A DNA stretch of 64,000 nucleotides from the NCBI RefSeq assembly GCF_016793825.1, contig NZ_JAEULM010000052.1, positions 62,001 through 126,000 of the forward strand, read 5' to 3'. A program made the position numbers and the translations under genes. Positions 1-8,058 of the stretch are shown piece by piece; within the stretch, counting starts at the first letter, position 1; each line of letters starts with the position of its first letter. The notes under the pieces are model-generated. The model did not search any database. It was not told the origin of the DNA and saw nothing but the letters and a program-made list of their open reading frames with translations. Origin of the DNA: Sphingopyxis sp. (GTDB taxonomy: Bacteria > Pseudomonadota > Alphaproteobacteria > Sphingomonadales > Sphingomonadaceae).

Positions 1-501
1 TATTTCTTCGTTTTCCTCGCCGCCAACTCGACCCAGAATCTGGGCAACATCCCCAGGACGCGGATCCAGGGTTTCGAGATGGAGCTGCAGGCGCGCCCGG
101 CCCCGTCGGTCCAGCTCAACGCGGCCGTCGGTTACACATGGAGCGACATCAAGAAATTCCCCGATCCGACCGTCATCGGCAACGAGGCACCGCTCATCTC
201 GCGCTACACGTATAACCTCGGCGCGCAGTTCACGCCGTCGCTGGGCGGCAGCCTGGAGGGGCTGTTCCGCGTCGATTACCGGCGCACCGGCAAGACCTGG
301 TGGGAACCGTACAACACCACGGTCCGCAAGCCGGTCGACCTCGTCGACCTGCGCGCCGGGGTGAAGAGCGACGCCTGGAGCCTCACCGCCTATGCGACCA
401 ACCTGTTCAACAAGAAATACAACGCCGAATTCTCGCCGGGCGGGTTCGTCTTCAAGGCACGGCCGCGCGTTTACGGGCTCGAGGCGACCTATTCCTTCTA
501 A
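1..501 (+). CDS. TonB-dependent receptor, C-terminal part (5' end outside window)
   Basis: The reading frame is open from base 1, so the gene starts upstream of the window. The visible 166 residues are amphipathic beta-strand sequence typical of the end of a TonB-dependent outer-membrane barrel: a strand with YATNLFNKKY followed by a last strand that ends YSF, with the terminal Phe used for insertion by the BAM complex. Such receptors import large or scarce substrates using energy from TonB. It ends 9 bases before the wrbA-like gene and probably shares its transcript, so it may supply the compound handled by the downstream enzymes. The substrate cannot be inferred because the plug is missing. 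Confidence 0.9.
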   Translation, partial: YFFVFLAANSTQNLGNIPRTRIQGFEMELQARPAPSVQLNAAVGYTWSDIKKFPDPTVIGNEAPLISRYTYNLGAQFTPSLGGSLEGLFRVDYRRTGKTWWEPYNTTVRKPVDLVDLRAGVKSDAWSLTAYATNLFNKKYNAEFSPGGFVFKARPRVYGLEATYSF

Positions 502-510
502 GGAGCGACA

Positions 511-1113
511 ATGGCCAGGATTCTCGTTCTCTATTATTCGGGCTATGGCCATGTCGAGGCGATGGCCGCGGCGGTCGCCGAAGGCGCAGCCAGCGTCGCG
601 GGGTGCACCTGCGACGTCCGGCGCGTGCCCGAACTCGTGCCGGCGGAGGTCGCGGCGGCATCGGGCATGAAGGTCGATCAGGCCGCGCCGGTCGCGGCCG
701 TCGACGACCTGCCGTCCTATGACGCGATCATCTTCGGCACGCCGACGCGCTTCGGCAACATGGCGGCGCAGATGCGCAACTTCCTCGATCAGACGGGCGG
801 CCTGTGGTTCACGCGCGCGCTGGTCGGGAAAGTCGGCAGCGTGTTCGCGTCGACCGCCAGCCAGCATGGCGGGCAGGAGACGACGATCACTTCCTTCCAT
901 ACCAGCCTGCTGCATCACGGCATGATCATCGTCGGCCTGCCCTACAGTTTCGAAGGCAATGCCGAGATGGGCGAGATCAGCGGCGGCACCCCCTATGGCG
1001 CGACGACGATCGCCGGCGCCGACGGATCGCGGATGCCCAGCGCGAACGAACTTGCCGGCGCGCGCTTCCAGGGACAACATGTCGCCGAAATCGCGAAGAG
1101 GCTGTTCGGCTGA
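511..1113 (+). CDS. wrbA: NAD(P)H:quinone oxidoreductase, WrbA type
   Basis: This 200-residue flavodoxin-fold protein has the usual WrbA length and signatures: an FMN phosphate loop at residues 8-14 (YYSGYGH), the GTPTRFGNM flavin-binding stretch near 76-84 and [12 protein letters not shown] near 114-125. WrbA enzymes reduce quinones by two electrons with NAD(P)H and so avoid semiquinone radicals. AAGGAG precedes the ATG. It sits between a TonB receptor and a VOC protein in a tightly spaced run, so here it may reduce a quinone formed in aromatic breakdown and not only act in general stress. That role is inference; the family call is secure. Confidence 0.93.
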   Translation: MARILVLYYSGYGHVEAMAAAVAEGAASVAGCTCDVRRVPELVPAEVAAASGMKVDQAAPVAAVDDLPSYDAIIFGTPTRFGNMAAQMRNFLDQTGGLWFTRALVGKVGSVFASTASQHGGQETTITSFHTSLLHHGMIIVGLPYSFEGNAEMGEISGGTPYGATTIAGADGSRMPSANELAGARFQGQHVAEIAKRLFG

Positions 1114-1151
1114 TCGACCCCGCCATTGACGACAAGCAAAGGAAACGAGCG

Positions 1152-1700
1152 ATGACTGCACCCTTGGCCAATCGGCTGCACCACACCGCCTATGTCGTGA
1201 AGAATCTGGAAGCGACGCGGCATTTCTATGAAGATATCCTCGGCTTCCCACTGGTCGCCACCTGGTGCGAGCAGGAGGAGTTGTTCGGATCCGAACGGAC
1301 CTATTGCCACTGCTTCTTCGCGCTTCGCGACGGCAGCGCGCTCGCCTTTTTCCAGTTCGTCGATCCCGGCGACCAGGATGAGTTCGGCCCCGACCTGCCG
1401 CCCAGCCCCTTCCGTCACGTCGCCCTCAACGTCGACGCCGAGGCGCAGGCCGAACTGGAGCGGCGGATCGACGCGGCGGGCTTCGTCGCGCCGCAGACCT
1501 ATGTGCTCGAACATGGCTATTGCCGGTCGGTCTATGTCATCGATCCCGACGGGATGATCCTCGAATTCACTCTCGATGCGACAAACGCCGACCAGATCAA
1601 CGCGGCCCGCGCCGCCGACGCGCATAGCGAACTCAAGCGCTGGCTCGCAGGCGATCATCGGCCGAACAACGACGTGCGCCATTTCGCCGAAACCCACTGA
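1152..1700 (+). CDS. VOC (glyoxalase/dioxygenase) superfamily protein
   Basis: This 182-residue protein holds two beta-alpha-beta-beta-beta modules of the vicinal oxygen chelate fold. The first starts at HHTAYVVKNLEATRHFYEDILGF (residues 10-32) and the second at FRHVALNV (88-95). Candidate metal ligands are a His near residue 11, a His near 89 and Glu139 in ILEFTLD. The chosen ATG is preceded by AAAGGA; the frame extends upstream inside wrbA without a likely start. It resembles ring-cleavage dioxygenases or glyoxalase-like hydrolases more than PhnB proteins. In the operon it lies between the quinone reductase and the MetE-like protein. The exact reaction is unknown. Confidence 0.88.
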   Translation: MTAPLANRLHHTAYVVKNLEATRHFYEDILGFPLVATWCEQEELFGSERTYCHCFFALRDGSALAFFQFVDPGDQDEFGPDLPPSPFRHVALNVDAEAQAELERRIDAAGFVAPQTYVLEHGYCRSVYVIDPDGMILEFTLDATNADQINAARAADAHSELKRWLAGDHRPNNDVRHFAETH

Positions 1701-1714
1701 CGGGTCGCCCCGCG

Positions 1715-2854
1715 ATGAGCCATGACCGCTTCCTGACCACGCATGTGGGGTCGCTGCCGCGCGAGGATGACCTTGTCGACCTGATGGTCGCGCAGGAAGA
1801 GGGGGAAGCCGTCTCCCCCGACGCGCTCGCCGCGCGGATCGAGGAGGCGGTGCATTTCGTCGTGCGCAAGCAGGCCGAGGCCGGCATCGACATCATCAAC
1901 GACGGCGAACAGTCGAAACCCAGCTATGCCACCTACATCAAGGACCGACTGAACGGCTTCGGCGGTTCGGGCAATTCCTATGTCTTTCAGGACCTGGAGG
2001 AATTCCCCGGCGTCCGCGACCGCATCGTCGCAGACCCCGGCCGCCGGCACCGCAAGACGCCGGCCTGCAACGCGCCGATCACCGTCAAGGATATGCTCGC
2101 GGTCGAAAAGGACGCATCGACGCTCACCGCGGCGCTGTCGCATCACGATGGCCGGCGGGCGTTCATGAGCGCGGCCTCGCCGGGCGTCACGGCCCTGTTC
2201 TTTCGCAACGAATATTATGACAGCGACGAGGCCTATCTGTTCGCGCTCGCCGAGGGGCTGCGTCACGAATATGAGGCGATCGCCGCCGCCGGGATCACCC
2301 TGCAAATCGACTGCCCCGACCTTGCGATGGGACGGCATACTCAGTTCCGCGACCTCAGCCTTTCGCAGTTTCGCGATCGCATCATGCTCAATGTCGAGGC
2401 GATCAACCGGGCAACCGCCAATATTCCCGAATCCCAGCTTCGCATGCACATGTGCTGGGGCAATTATCCGGGGCCGCATCATTGCGACGTCCCGTTCCGC
2501 GACGTCATCGACCTTGTCTGGCGCGCACGGCCGCACGCGATCCAGTTCGAGGCGGCGAATCCGCGCCACGCCCACGAATATGCGATGTTCGAGGATGTGA
2601 AGCTTCCCGACGGGAAGATGCTCATCCCCGGCGTGATCGAATGCCAGTCGGGCTATCTCGAACATCCCGAACTCGTGGCGCAGCGGATCGGCCGCTATGC
2701 GCACCTCGTCGGGCGCGACAATGTGATGGCGGGCATCGATTGCGGCTTTTCGATCCACGTCGGTTCGGGCGGGGTCGAACGCGACATCGTGTGGGCCAAA
2801 TTGGCCGTCCTCGCCGAAGGCGCGAAAATCGCGTCGCGCCGTTTCTGGCCCTGA
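1715..2854 (+). CDS. Stand-alone MetE-like (cobalamin-independent methionine synthase, C-terminal domain) protein
   Basis: The 379 residues match the catalytic barrel of cobalamin-independent methionine synthase alone, about half the size of true MetE. The N-terminal THVGSLPR is the family signature. All four expected zinc ligands can be seen: His245 and Cys247 (MHMC), Glu279 (QFEAANP) and Cys343 (IDCGF). The zinc thiolate-activation site therefore looks intact, but the folate-binding N-terminal half is missing. It starts 14 bases after the VOC gene in a catabolic run, not in a methionine locus. A thiol-dependent methyl transfer or C-S/C-O cleavage is possible, but the substrate is not known. 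Confidence 0.88.
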   Translation: MSHDRFLTTHVGSLPREDDLVDLMVAQEEGEAVSPDALAARIEEAVHFVVRKQAEAGIDIINDGEQSKPSYATYIKDRLNGFGGSGNSYVFQDLEEFPGVRDRIVADPGRRHRKTPACNAPITVKDMLAVEKDASTLTAALSHHDGRRAFMSAASPGVTALFFRNEYYDSDEAYLFALAEGLRHEYEAIAAAGITLQIDCPDLAMGRHTQFRDLSLSQFRDRIMLNVEAINRATANIPESQLRMHMCWGNYPGPHHCDVPFRDVIDLVWRARPHAIQFEAANPRHAHEYAMFEDVKLPDGKMLIPGVIECQSGYLEHPELVAQRIGRYAHLVGRDNVMAGIDCGFSIHVGSGGVERDIVWAKLAVLAEGAKIASRRFWP

Positions 2855-2881
2855 CGGGCCGCGCCGCGGAGGATTTCGGCT

Positions 2882-3619
2882 TTGGCGACCTTCGTCCTCG
2901 TTCACGGTGCATGGCACGGCGGCTGGTGCTTCGACGCGGTGGGTGCCCTGCTGCGAGAGGCGGGGCACGAGGTCATCGCGCCTGACCTGCCCGGCATGGG
3001 GGGCTCCGACGAGGAACTCGCGGCCGTCAGCCTGCAAGGCTGGGCCGATTTCATCGCCGCGCAGTGCCGCGCCGCACCCTCGCGGCCCGTTATCCTGGCC
3101 GGGCACAGTCGCGGCGGTACGGTCATCAGCCAGGCAGCGGAGCAGGCGCCCGATGCGATCGACGCGCTCGTCTATATCTGCGCCATGATGCTGCCGGACG
3201 GCATGTCCCGCGCCGCCTTCCGCGCCGATGAGCCCGACAATCCGCTGTACGACGATCTGGCGTCACCGACCCCCGGCGGCCGCGGCACATTGATCACCGG
3301 CCAAGATGCCGCAGCGGTTTTTGCGCAGTTATCGGACCGCGATGTCGCGGCGTCGGCGATGGCACGACTGGTCGCCGAACCCGACGGCCCCCGCCTGACC
3401 CCGCTTACGCTCTCGGCAAAGGGCTGGGGCGCGATCCCGCGCACCTATATCGAATGCACCGAGGACCGCGTCATCCCGCTAAGAAGCCAGCATCGCATGC
3501 AGCGCCTCTGCCCCGGCACCACCGTGCTGTCGATCGCCGCCGATCATTCGCCCTTTCTCTCGCGGCCCGCCGAACTGGCTGCCGGGCTGCTCGCCGCCAT
3601 TCCGCCGGAGCCGAGTTGA
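2882..3619 (+). CDS. Alpha/beta hydrolase (EstC/hydroxynitrile lyase-like)
   Basis: A compact 245-residue alpha/beta hydrolase without signal peptide, hence cytoplasmic. LVHGAWHGGW at residues 6-15 forms the oxyanion region, GHSRGG at 74-79 is the nucleophile elbow (Ser76), the acid is probably Asp in ECTEDRVIP and the base His in AADHSPF. The architecture matches the plant hydroxynitrile lyase/EstC branch of small esterases. The start is TTG with CGGAGG about ten bases upstream; no ATG gives the complete first strand. It closes the plus-strand run 1-3619 and may hydrolyse an ester or a ring-cleavage product. Confidence 0.9.
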   Translation: MATFVLVHGAWHGGWCFDAVGALLREAGHEVIAPDLPGMGGSDEELAAVSLQGWADFIAAQCRAAPSRPVILAGHSRGGTVISQAAEQAPDAIDALVYICAMMLPDGMSRAAFRADEPDNPLYDDLASPTPGGRGTLITGQDAAAVFAQLSDRDVAASAMARLVAEPDGPRLTPLTLSAKGWGAIPRTYIECTEDRVIPLRSQHRMQRLCPGTTVLSIAADHSPFLSRPAELAAGLLAAIPPEPS

Positions 3620-3620
3620 G

Positions 3621-4133
3621 TCAAACCGCCATATCGGCACGGCGCAGCCACATGCCGCGAGGGGCATCGGTGTTTCTTTTGGCAAGGGCGGGCGCCATTC
3701 CGCCCGAAGCCCACGAACTCCACAGGAAATATTCGGCGCCCTGTTCCCGCCGCCACATTTCAGCGGGTGCCACCCCGAACCTACGCCCAAAGGCGGGCGT
3801 GAAGCTGCCGTTGCTAGTGCATCCACAGCGATAACCCGCCGTCGAAATGGGGAGGTCGCATTGAGACAAGGGCTGGCGCGCGCGATCCAGTCACCGCGCG
3901 CCGAGGGCTTCGGGCACCGTACATCGATAGAGTTTGCGAAAGCCGCGCATCAGCTTTGTCCTGCTGAGACCGCGGCGCCGCGCGATCACGCCGACCGTCA
4001 GCCGTTTTTGCCCGTCCTCGTTTACGATCTGATGGCCGCGGCGATGGGTGTTACCTACCGCCCGCTGAGCGTCGTGGCCCGCGACGACATCCCTCGGCCT
4101 CTGGTTGCCGATGGACGAAAGATGCGCGCCAGA
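3621..4133 (-). pseudogene. Degenerate AraC-family regulator, helix-turn-helix remnant
   Basis: On the minus strand one frame encodes both helix-turn-helix units of an AraC/XylS activator. The first unit (about 4010-3890) reads VGVIARRRGLSRTKLMRGF. The second (about 3850-3740) reads AGYRCGCTSNGSFTPAFGR and continues RRFGVAPAEMWRR. An in-frame TGA near 3893-3891, right after GARR, separates them, and the frame is closed again upstream at 4134-4136, so no sensor domain remains. This fits a dead transcription factor that once controlled nearby catabolic genes. A sequencing error at the TGA cannot be excluded, but the missing N-terminus argues for decay. Confidence 0.75.
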
Positions 4134-4166
4134 TCAGCCATCGAAGTTGGCGCCGCCAGCCATATC

Positions 4167-5117
4167 TCAAATTCGCGGATCTTCGTAATTGTACGTGAAG
4201 TCCTCGGGCGGGATCGGCCCCCAAAGGTAGAACGAATTTTCTGCAGGCGGCGATGTCGGCACCCACGGCGTATCTTTGGGAATATAATCTATGTCGTATG
4301 AATATTCCGCATAGCTCCCCCATGGATCGCGGGCATAGTAGAAGTAGTTCGATCCCAACACGTGGCGCCCGACACCCCAGCCCCGCGCATATCCGGCGAG
4401 ATGCATCTGGGAGGCGCCCTGGCCGATATGGTCAATCGAAGGAACATCCCAACTGGAATGGTGGAAGCCGGTTCCGTTGGCTTTCCCGAAAGCAACCAGA
4501 TGATGATCGGATCCATGCTTGGCATGCGTGAACGCGACGACATCCTCGGATTTGTCGGAAAGCCGCAGACCCAAAGTGCGCTCATAGAACGCCACTGCCG
4601 CCGGAACGTCGGGGACGAGCAGCAGGACGTGCGAAAGGCGCGATGGACGAACCGGCGGCTGCATTCCTCGCATTGGCGCATTGCGGCATCCCGCGAGACT
4701 CGGTGCCTGGCGGCTTTCCTCTTTTGCATCCGGCGTTTTCTTGCAACCCGTCCTGATCTGCACGGGGATGCCGTTCAGATCGCGGAACCAAAGGCCGCCG
4801 GTATCAAAGGCGCCCACGGGAGCATCGATCCGTTCGACATCCAGGCTGTTCAGGCGATGCTCAAGGTGCCGGATGTCTTCCGGAAAGGCAGAAAAACTTA
4901 AATAAAATATACTCTTAGATTCCCCCTCGTGCAACCTGGCCCAGAGATGCGGCGACCCGAAAGCATAGAGCGCGAGTGTCCCGCCGTCGTCTTTCACGTC
5001 CAGGCCAAAAGCCTCATAGAACCGCTTTGCTTCGACCAGATCGGGCACGATCAGGGCATAATGGTCAAGCGAATGGATACCCACCGTTTCAGGTTCGGCA
5101 AGCCATTCGCCCGTCAC
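4167..5117 (-). CDS. Type I extradiol ring-cleavage dioxygenase (BphC/HsaC-like)
   Basis: Two-domain VOC protein of about 316 residues, the usual size of type I extradiol dioxygenases, which open catechols next to the diol with Fe(II) and O2. Domain two carries the 2-His-1-Glu facial triad: His in RLSHVLLL, His in GFHHSSWDV and Glu in SYAEYSYD. A second-shell His is in SDHHLVAF and Tyr/Arg in YFYYARDPWG. I prefer the GTG at 5117 because it overlaps the TGA of the upstream monooxygenase gene as GTGA, a coupling arrangement; an ATG at 5156 would overlap by 43 bases. It probably cleaves the catechol made by the monooxygenase encoded just before it. Confidence 0.9.
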   Translation of the reverse strand: MTGEWLAEPETVGIHSLDHYALIVPDLVEAKRFYEAFGLDVKDDGGTLALYAFGSPHLWARLHEGESKSIFYLSFSAFPEDIRHLEHRLNSLDVERIDAPVGAFDTGGLWFRDLNGIPVQIRTGCKKTPDAKEESRQAPSLAGCRNAPMRGMQPPVRPSRLSHVLLLVPDVPAAVAFYERTLGLRLSDKSEDVVAFTHAKHGSDHHLVAFGKANGTGFHHSSWDVPSIDHIGQGASQMHLAGYARGWGVGRHVLGSNYFYYARDPWGSYAEYSYDIDYIPKDTPWVPTSPPAENSFYLWGPIPPEDFTYNYEDPRI

Positions 5118-6340
5118 CAGCCGGATCCTACACTCTGAGCGCCCTCGTTCGCCCATTGATCGATGACCGACGAGGCTGCGTCGAACAGGCTCATGTCATT
5201 GACGATGAAGTGCTGGGCGGCAACGGCAGCATCCAACAGATTTTGCGCCAGGACGCTCGGCCGACGAAGCGACGAAGAGACCGAGCTGTATGATGCGACC
5301 GCAACATTCCGACATACCTGGTGCGTCCAGGTGGTAATCTGCCGGATTTGCTGGATCTCGGCCTCCGTCAACGCTTCGCCGACGTTCGCCTTGCGGTCCA
5401 CATTGGCGAAAAGCTCATATGCGCGTGCACGAGCAGCTTGGAACAGCACCTCGTTCCGAACGAAATCGAGCTTGAAGGTCGGAGTGTCGGCAATCGAAGC
5501 CGTCGCATAGAGTCGCTTCTTCAAACTTGCGACATGAGCCGCTTCATGAAGCGACCGCCTGGCGATCCCCAACGCCACTCCCGTGTGGCCGGCGCAGACC
5601 GAGACCAGGGTTCCGATCGTCGCGGCACGCGATTGCCGCATCGGTTCGGTCCAATATTGGTTGAAGGTCCAGTCGGCAGGGAAAGCCTGTTCGGGAACCT
5701 CATAGTCGAAACTGCCCGTGGCCTCCATTCCCACAACATCCCAGTTCCCCAGAATCTGAATCTTTTCGGCCGGCAGGAAGGCACCGATCACGCGCGGCTG
5801 ACCGTCCGCTTGCAAGACCGGCTTGCCTTCTTCTTGCAGGACGAAGGCGGATGACACCCAGTCGGCGTGAGAACAGCCGCTGCCGAAGCCGTAGCGGCCA
5901 CTGCCCTTGTAGGTGTTGCCCATCTGTATCGCCTTCCCGGTTGGCGCATAGGTGGCGCTCATTACCGGCAGACGGGCGCCGCCGAACATCCGCTCGACGT
6001 GCGCATCAGAGCAGAAGTTGGCGGCCACCATGGTTGCAATGCTTTGCGCGGCCAGGGACCAGCCCGTCGAAGAATCCGCACTCGACACTTCTTCAGCCAG
6101 CGCGGTGAATTCACAGACGCCAGTGTCTGCCCCGCCAAGGCTTTCCGGCACCAATAGCCAGTAAAATCCGGCCTCGCGCATGGCCTCGACCACGTTCAAG
6201 GATGTGGTGGCAGCATTTTCCGGTTTCCCGGCCTCCGATTTGATAAAATCCCGAAGTTCCGCGGCGCGCGTCGCAAACGTGACGCTCGGTCGGGCCGGAA
6301 GACCGGGGTTGGTGTTCGTCTCCAAAGCCAAATTGCTCAC
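5114..6340 (-). CDS. Flavin-dependent monooxygenase of acyl-CoA dehydrogenase fold (HsaA-like hydroxylase)
   Basis: A protein of 408 residues with the acyl-CoA dehydrogenase fold: an N-terminal helical domain, a middle beta domain (GSGRYGFGSGCSHADW, near residues 145-160) and a C-terminal helical bundle. The GSGCSHADW type is shared with the oxygenase part of two-component aromatic hydroxylases such as HsaA and HpaB-like enzymes, which use reduced flavin from a partner. GTG at 6340 has AGGAG eight bases upstream, while the longer frame to 6451 lacks a site. The likely reductase partner lies at 17864-18355. It is followed with overlap by the extradiol dioxygenase: hydroxylation, then ring opening. 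Confidence 0.85.
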   Translation of the reverse strand: MSNLALETNTNPGLPARPSVTFATRAAELRDFIKSEAGKPENAATTSLNVVEAMREAGFYWLLVPESLGGADTGVCEFTALAEEVSSADSSTGWSLAAQSIATMVAANFCSDAHVERMFGGARLPVMSATYAPTGKAIQMGNTYKGSGRYGFGSGCSHADWVSSAFVLQEEGKPVLQADGQPRVIGAFLPAEKIQILGNWDVVGMEATGSFDYEVPEQAFPADWTFNQYWTEPMRQSRAATIGTLVSVCAGHTGVALGIARRSLHEAAHVASLKKRLYATASIADTPTFKLDFVRNEVLFQAARARAYELFANVDRKANVGEALTEAEIQQIRQITTWTHQVCRNVAVASYSSVSSSLRRPSVLAQNLLDAAVAAQHFIVNDMSLFDAASSVIDQWANEGAQSVGSGW

Positions 6341-6488
6341 GATCCATCTCCTGGCTTCGAGCCGCCTGTCCTCGCTTTGGCGGGCGGCTGCCTGTTGTGT
6401 CCTATTGACCTTCGTCCGAAGACGATCATCCGATCTCGGCATATTGGCCAAGCCGCACCAAGTGCCGCGAGTCGGGCTCTAATAGGAC

Positions 6489-6520
6489 TTGATTTAATAT
6501 GAGACAAGACGGTATCGTAT
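6489..6520 (+). promoter_or_regulatory. Predicted promoter and TetR operator
   Basis: TTGATT (6489-6494) and TATCGT (6513-6518) are 18 bases apart, and the predicted first transcribed base is at or next to the ATG at 6525. An imperfect inverted repeat, ATATGAGACA at 6497-6506 and GGTATCGTAT at 6511-6520 (7 of 10 paired), overlaps the -10 element. It fits autoregulation by the TetR protein and may also control the divergent monooxygenase gene. Pattern reading only. Confidence 0.4.
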
Positions 6521-6524
6521 CATC

Positions 6525-7148
6525 ATGAAAAATGAAAACCGCCGCATCTGGAGCGCCGACGACAAACGGTTCGCGCGCATGGCTGAAAAAAAGCTGCAGA
6601 TCCTTCAGGCCGCCCAGCGGGTTTTCCTGCGTAACGGATATGAGCGCGCCAGCATGGATGCGATCGCGCTCGAGGCTGGCGTGGGGAAAATGACCGTGTA
6701 TCGTCAGTATACGGACAAGCACACGCTCTTCATCGCATGCATGAATGATCAGTGTCGTGAAATGCTCGTGCCCGATCGCTATGAAAGCGCCGCTTCGCTG
6801 GACGAAGCAGAGTCAATGCTGATCGACTACGGACATATCGTGGTCGATCTCATCACGCGCCGCGATATCGTCATGCTCTTCCGGATGATGATTGGCGAAA
6901 TCAATCGCTTCAATGGCCTTGGCGACGTCTTCTATCGAGGTGGTCCCGGTCAGGCGATTTCGGTGATCGAGAGAATTCTTGGCAAGCTGTTCCCCCCCGA
7001 GGAGGCGCGATTGCGCGCCGGGGCGTTCTTCTGGGCAGCACTGGGAGATGCCTATGAGCGCGTCATTCTCGATGTCGTCAGTGCTGATGAGGTTCAGGGC
7101 AGTTTCAGCGATCAGATCGAACTCGCAGCCAAAATTGCGCTCCGCTGA
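6525..7148 (+). CDS. TetR/AcrR family transcriptional regulator
   Basis: This 207-residue protein begins with a TetR-type DNA-binding domain (residues about 20-65) whose helix-turn-helix reads ASMDAIALEAGVGKMTVYRQY, closely following the family consensus. The rest is the helical ligand-binding and dimerisation domain, resembling the AefR-like C-terminal type. It is divergent from the monooxygenase/dioxygenase pair and 32 bases ahead of an SDR gene, so it is a natural local repressor of the ring-cleavage genes and of its own transcript. Its ligand is unknown. No ribosome binding site is seen before the ATG, consistent with a leaderless message. Confidence 0.92.
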   Translation: MKNENRRIWSADDKRFARMAEKKLQILQAAQRVFLRNGYERASMDAIALEAGVGKMTVYRQYTDKHTLFIACMNDQCREMLVPDRYESAASLDEAESMLIDYGHIVVDLITRRDIVMLFRMMIGEINRFNGLGDVFYRGGPGQAISVIERILGKLFPPEEARLRAGAFFWAALGDAYERVILDVVSADEVQGSFSDQIELAAKIALR

Positions 7149-7180
7149 GGAAGCGGACGACAACAACGGGAGGGCAATCG

Positions 7181-7948
7181 ATGAAAAGGATGCTTGACGG
7201 CAAGGTGATCCTGATAACTGGCGGCGGCGGGGGAATTGGTTCGGCGGCCTGTGCGGTCATGAGCGAACATGGCGCACGCCTGATCGTGAGCGACATCGAC
7301 AAGGCGGCGGCGAAACGTACCGCGGAACATGTCGGCGCAACCGGCGGGGAAGCGATTTTTCTGCAGGCCGATCTTGCATCCGAGGCAGAGATTGAGCGGC
7401 TCGTGGCTGAAACTCTGGCCCATTACGGACGCCTTGATGGCGCGTTCAACAATGCCGGCGTGGAGCAAAGCAATGTTCCGCTTACCGAATTGCGGCTCGA
7501 ACATTGGGAACGCGCGCTGCGGATCGACCTCACCGCCGTCTTCCTGTGCCTCAAGCATCAGATTCCCGCGATGCTACGAAGCGGCGGCGGCGCGATCGTC
7601 AATACCGCGTCGGGGCTTGGCCAGATCGCGATCGCCAACGCCGCCGAATATGTATCTGCCAAACATGGTGTCGTTGGACTGACGCGCGCCGCCGCAGTCG
7701 AGTTTGGGGGAAGAAACATCCGGGTGAACAGCGTGCTGCCCGGGATCGTCGAGACCGATCTTATTTCGCGCCTTGCCGCACAGCCTGAGTTCAAGACGTT
7801 CCTCGGGCGGTCAAAAGATCGTCATCTCATGGGAAGATTTCCCACCCCGCGTGAAGTTGGTGAAGCGGTCGCGTGGCTGCTTTCGGATCATGCTTCCTTC
7901 GTCAACGGTGCCGCAATGCCCGTCGATGGCGGTTATCTTGTCAACTAG
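7181..7948 (+). CDS. Short-chain dehydrogenase/reductase
   Basis: A classical SDR of 255 residues. TGGGGGIG near residues 12-19 binds NAD(P), NNAG follows the fourth strand, and the catalytic set is Ser in VNTASGLGQ with Tyr and Lys in EYVSAKHG. It ends with the usual MPVDGGYLVN. An acidic residue after the second strand (VSDIDKA) favours NAD over NADP. GGGAGG lies before the ATG. It follows the TetR gene closely and probably oxidises an alcohol intermediate in the catabolic route. The substrate cannot be assigned. Confidence 0.92.
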   Translation: MKRMLDGKVILITGGGGGIGSAACAVMSEHGARLIVSDIDKAAAKRTAEHVGATGGEAIFLQADLASEAEIERLVAETLAHYGRLDGAFNNAGVEQSNVPLTELRLEHWERALRIDLTAVFLCLKHQIPAMLRSGGGAIVNTASGLGQIAIANAAEYVSAKHGVVGLTRAAAVEFGGRNIRVNSVLPGIVETDLISRLAAQPEFKTFLGRSKDRHLMGRFPTPREVGEAVAWLLSDHASFVNGAAMPVDGGYLVN

Positions 7949-8058
7949 TGAACGCGCGCCGATTGCTTCCGGAACACAGAGCGAGGCGGCAAACCGGCAA
8001 ACGGCTATTCTTGTCTTCATGGCGCAATGCCCGCTGAAGTTGTGGAAAGGCACACAAG

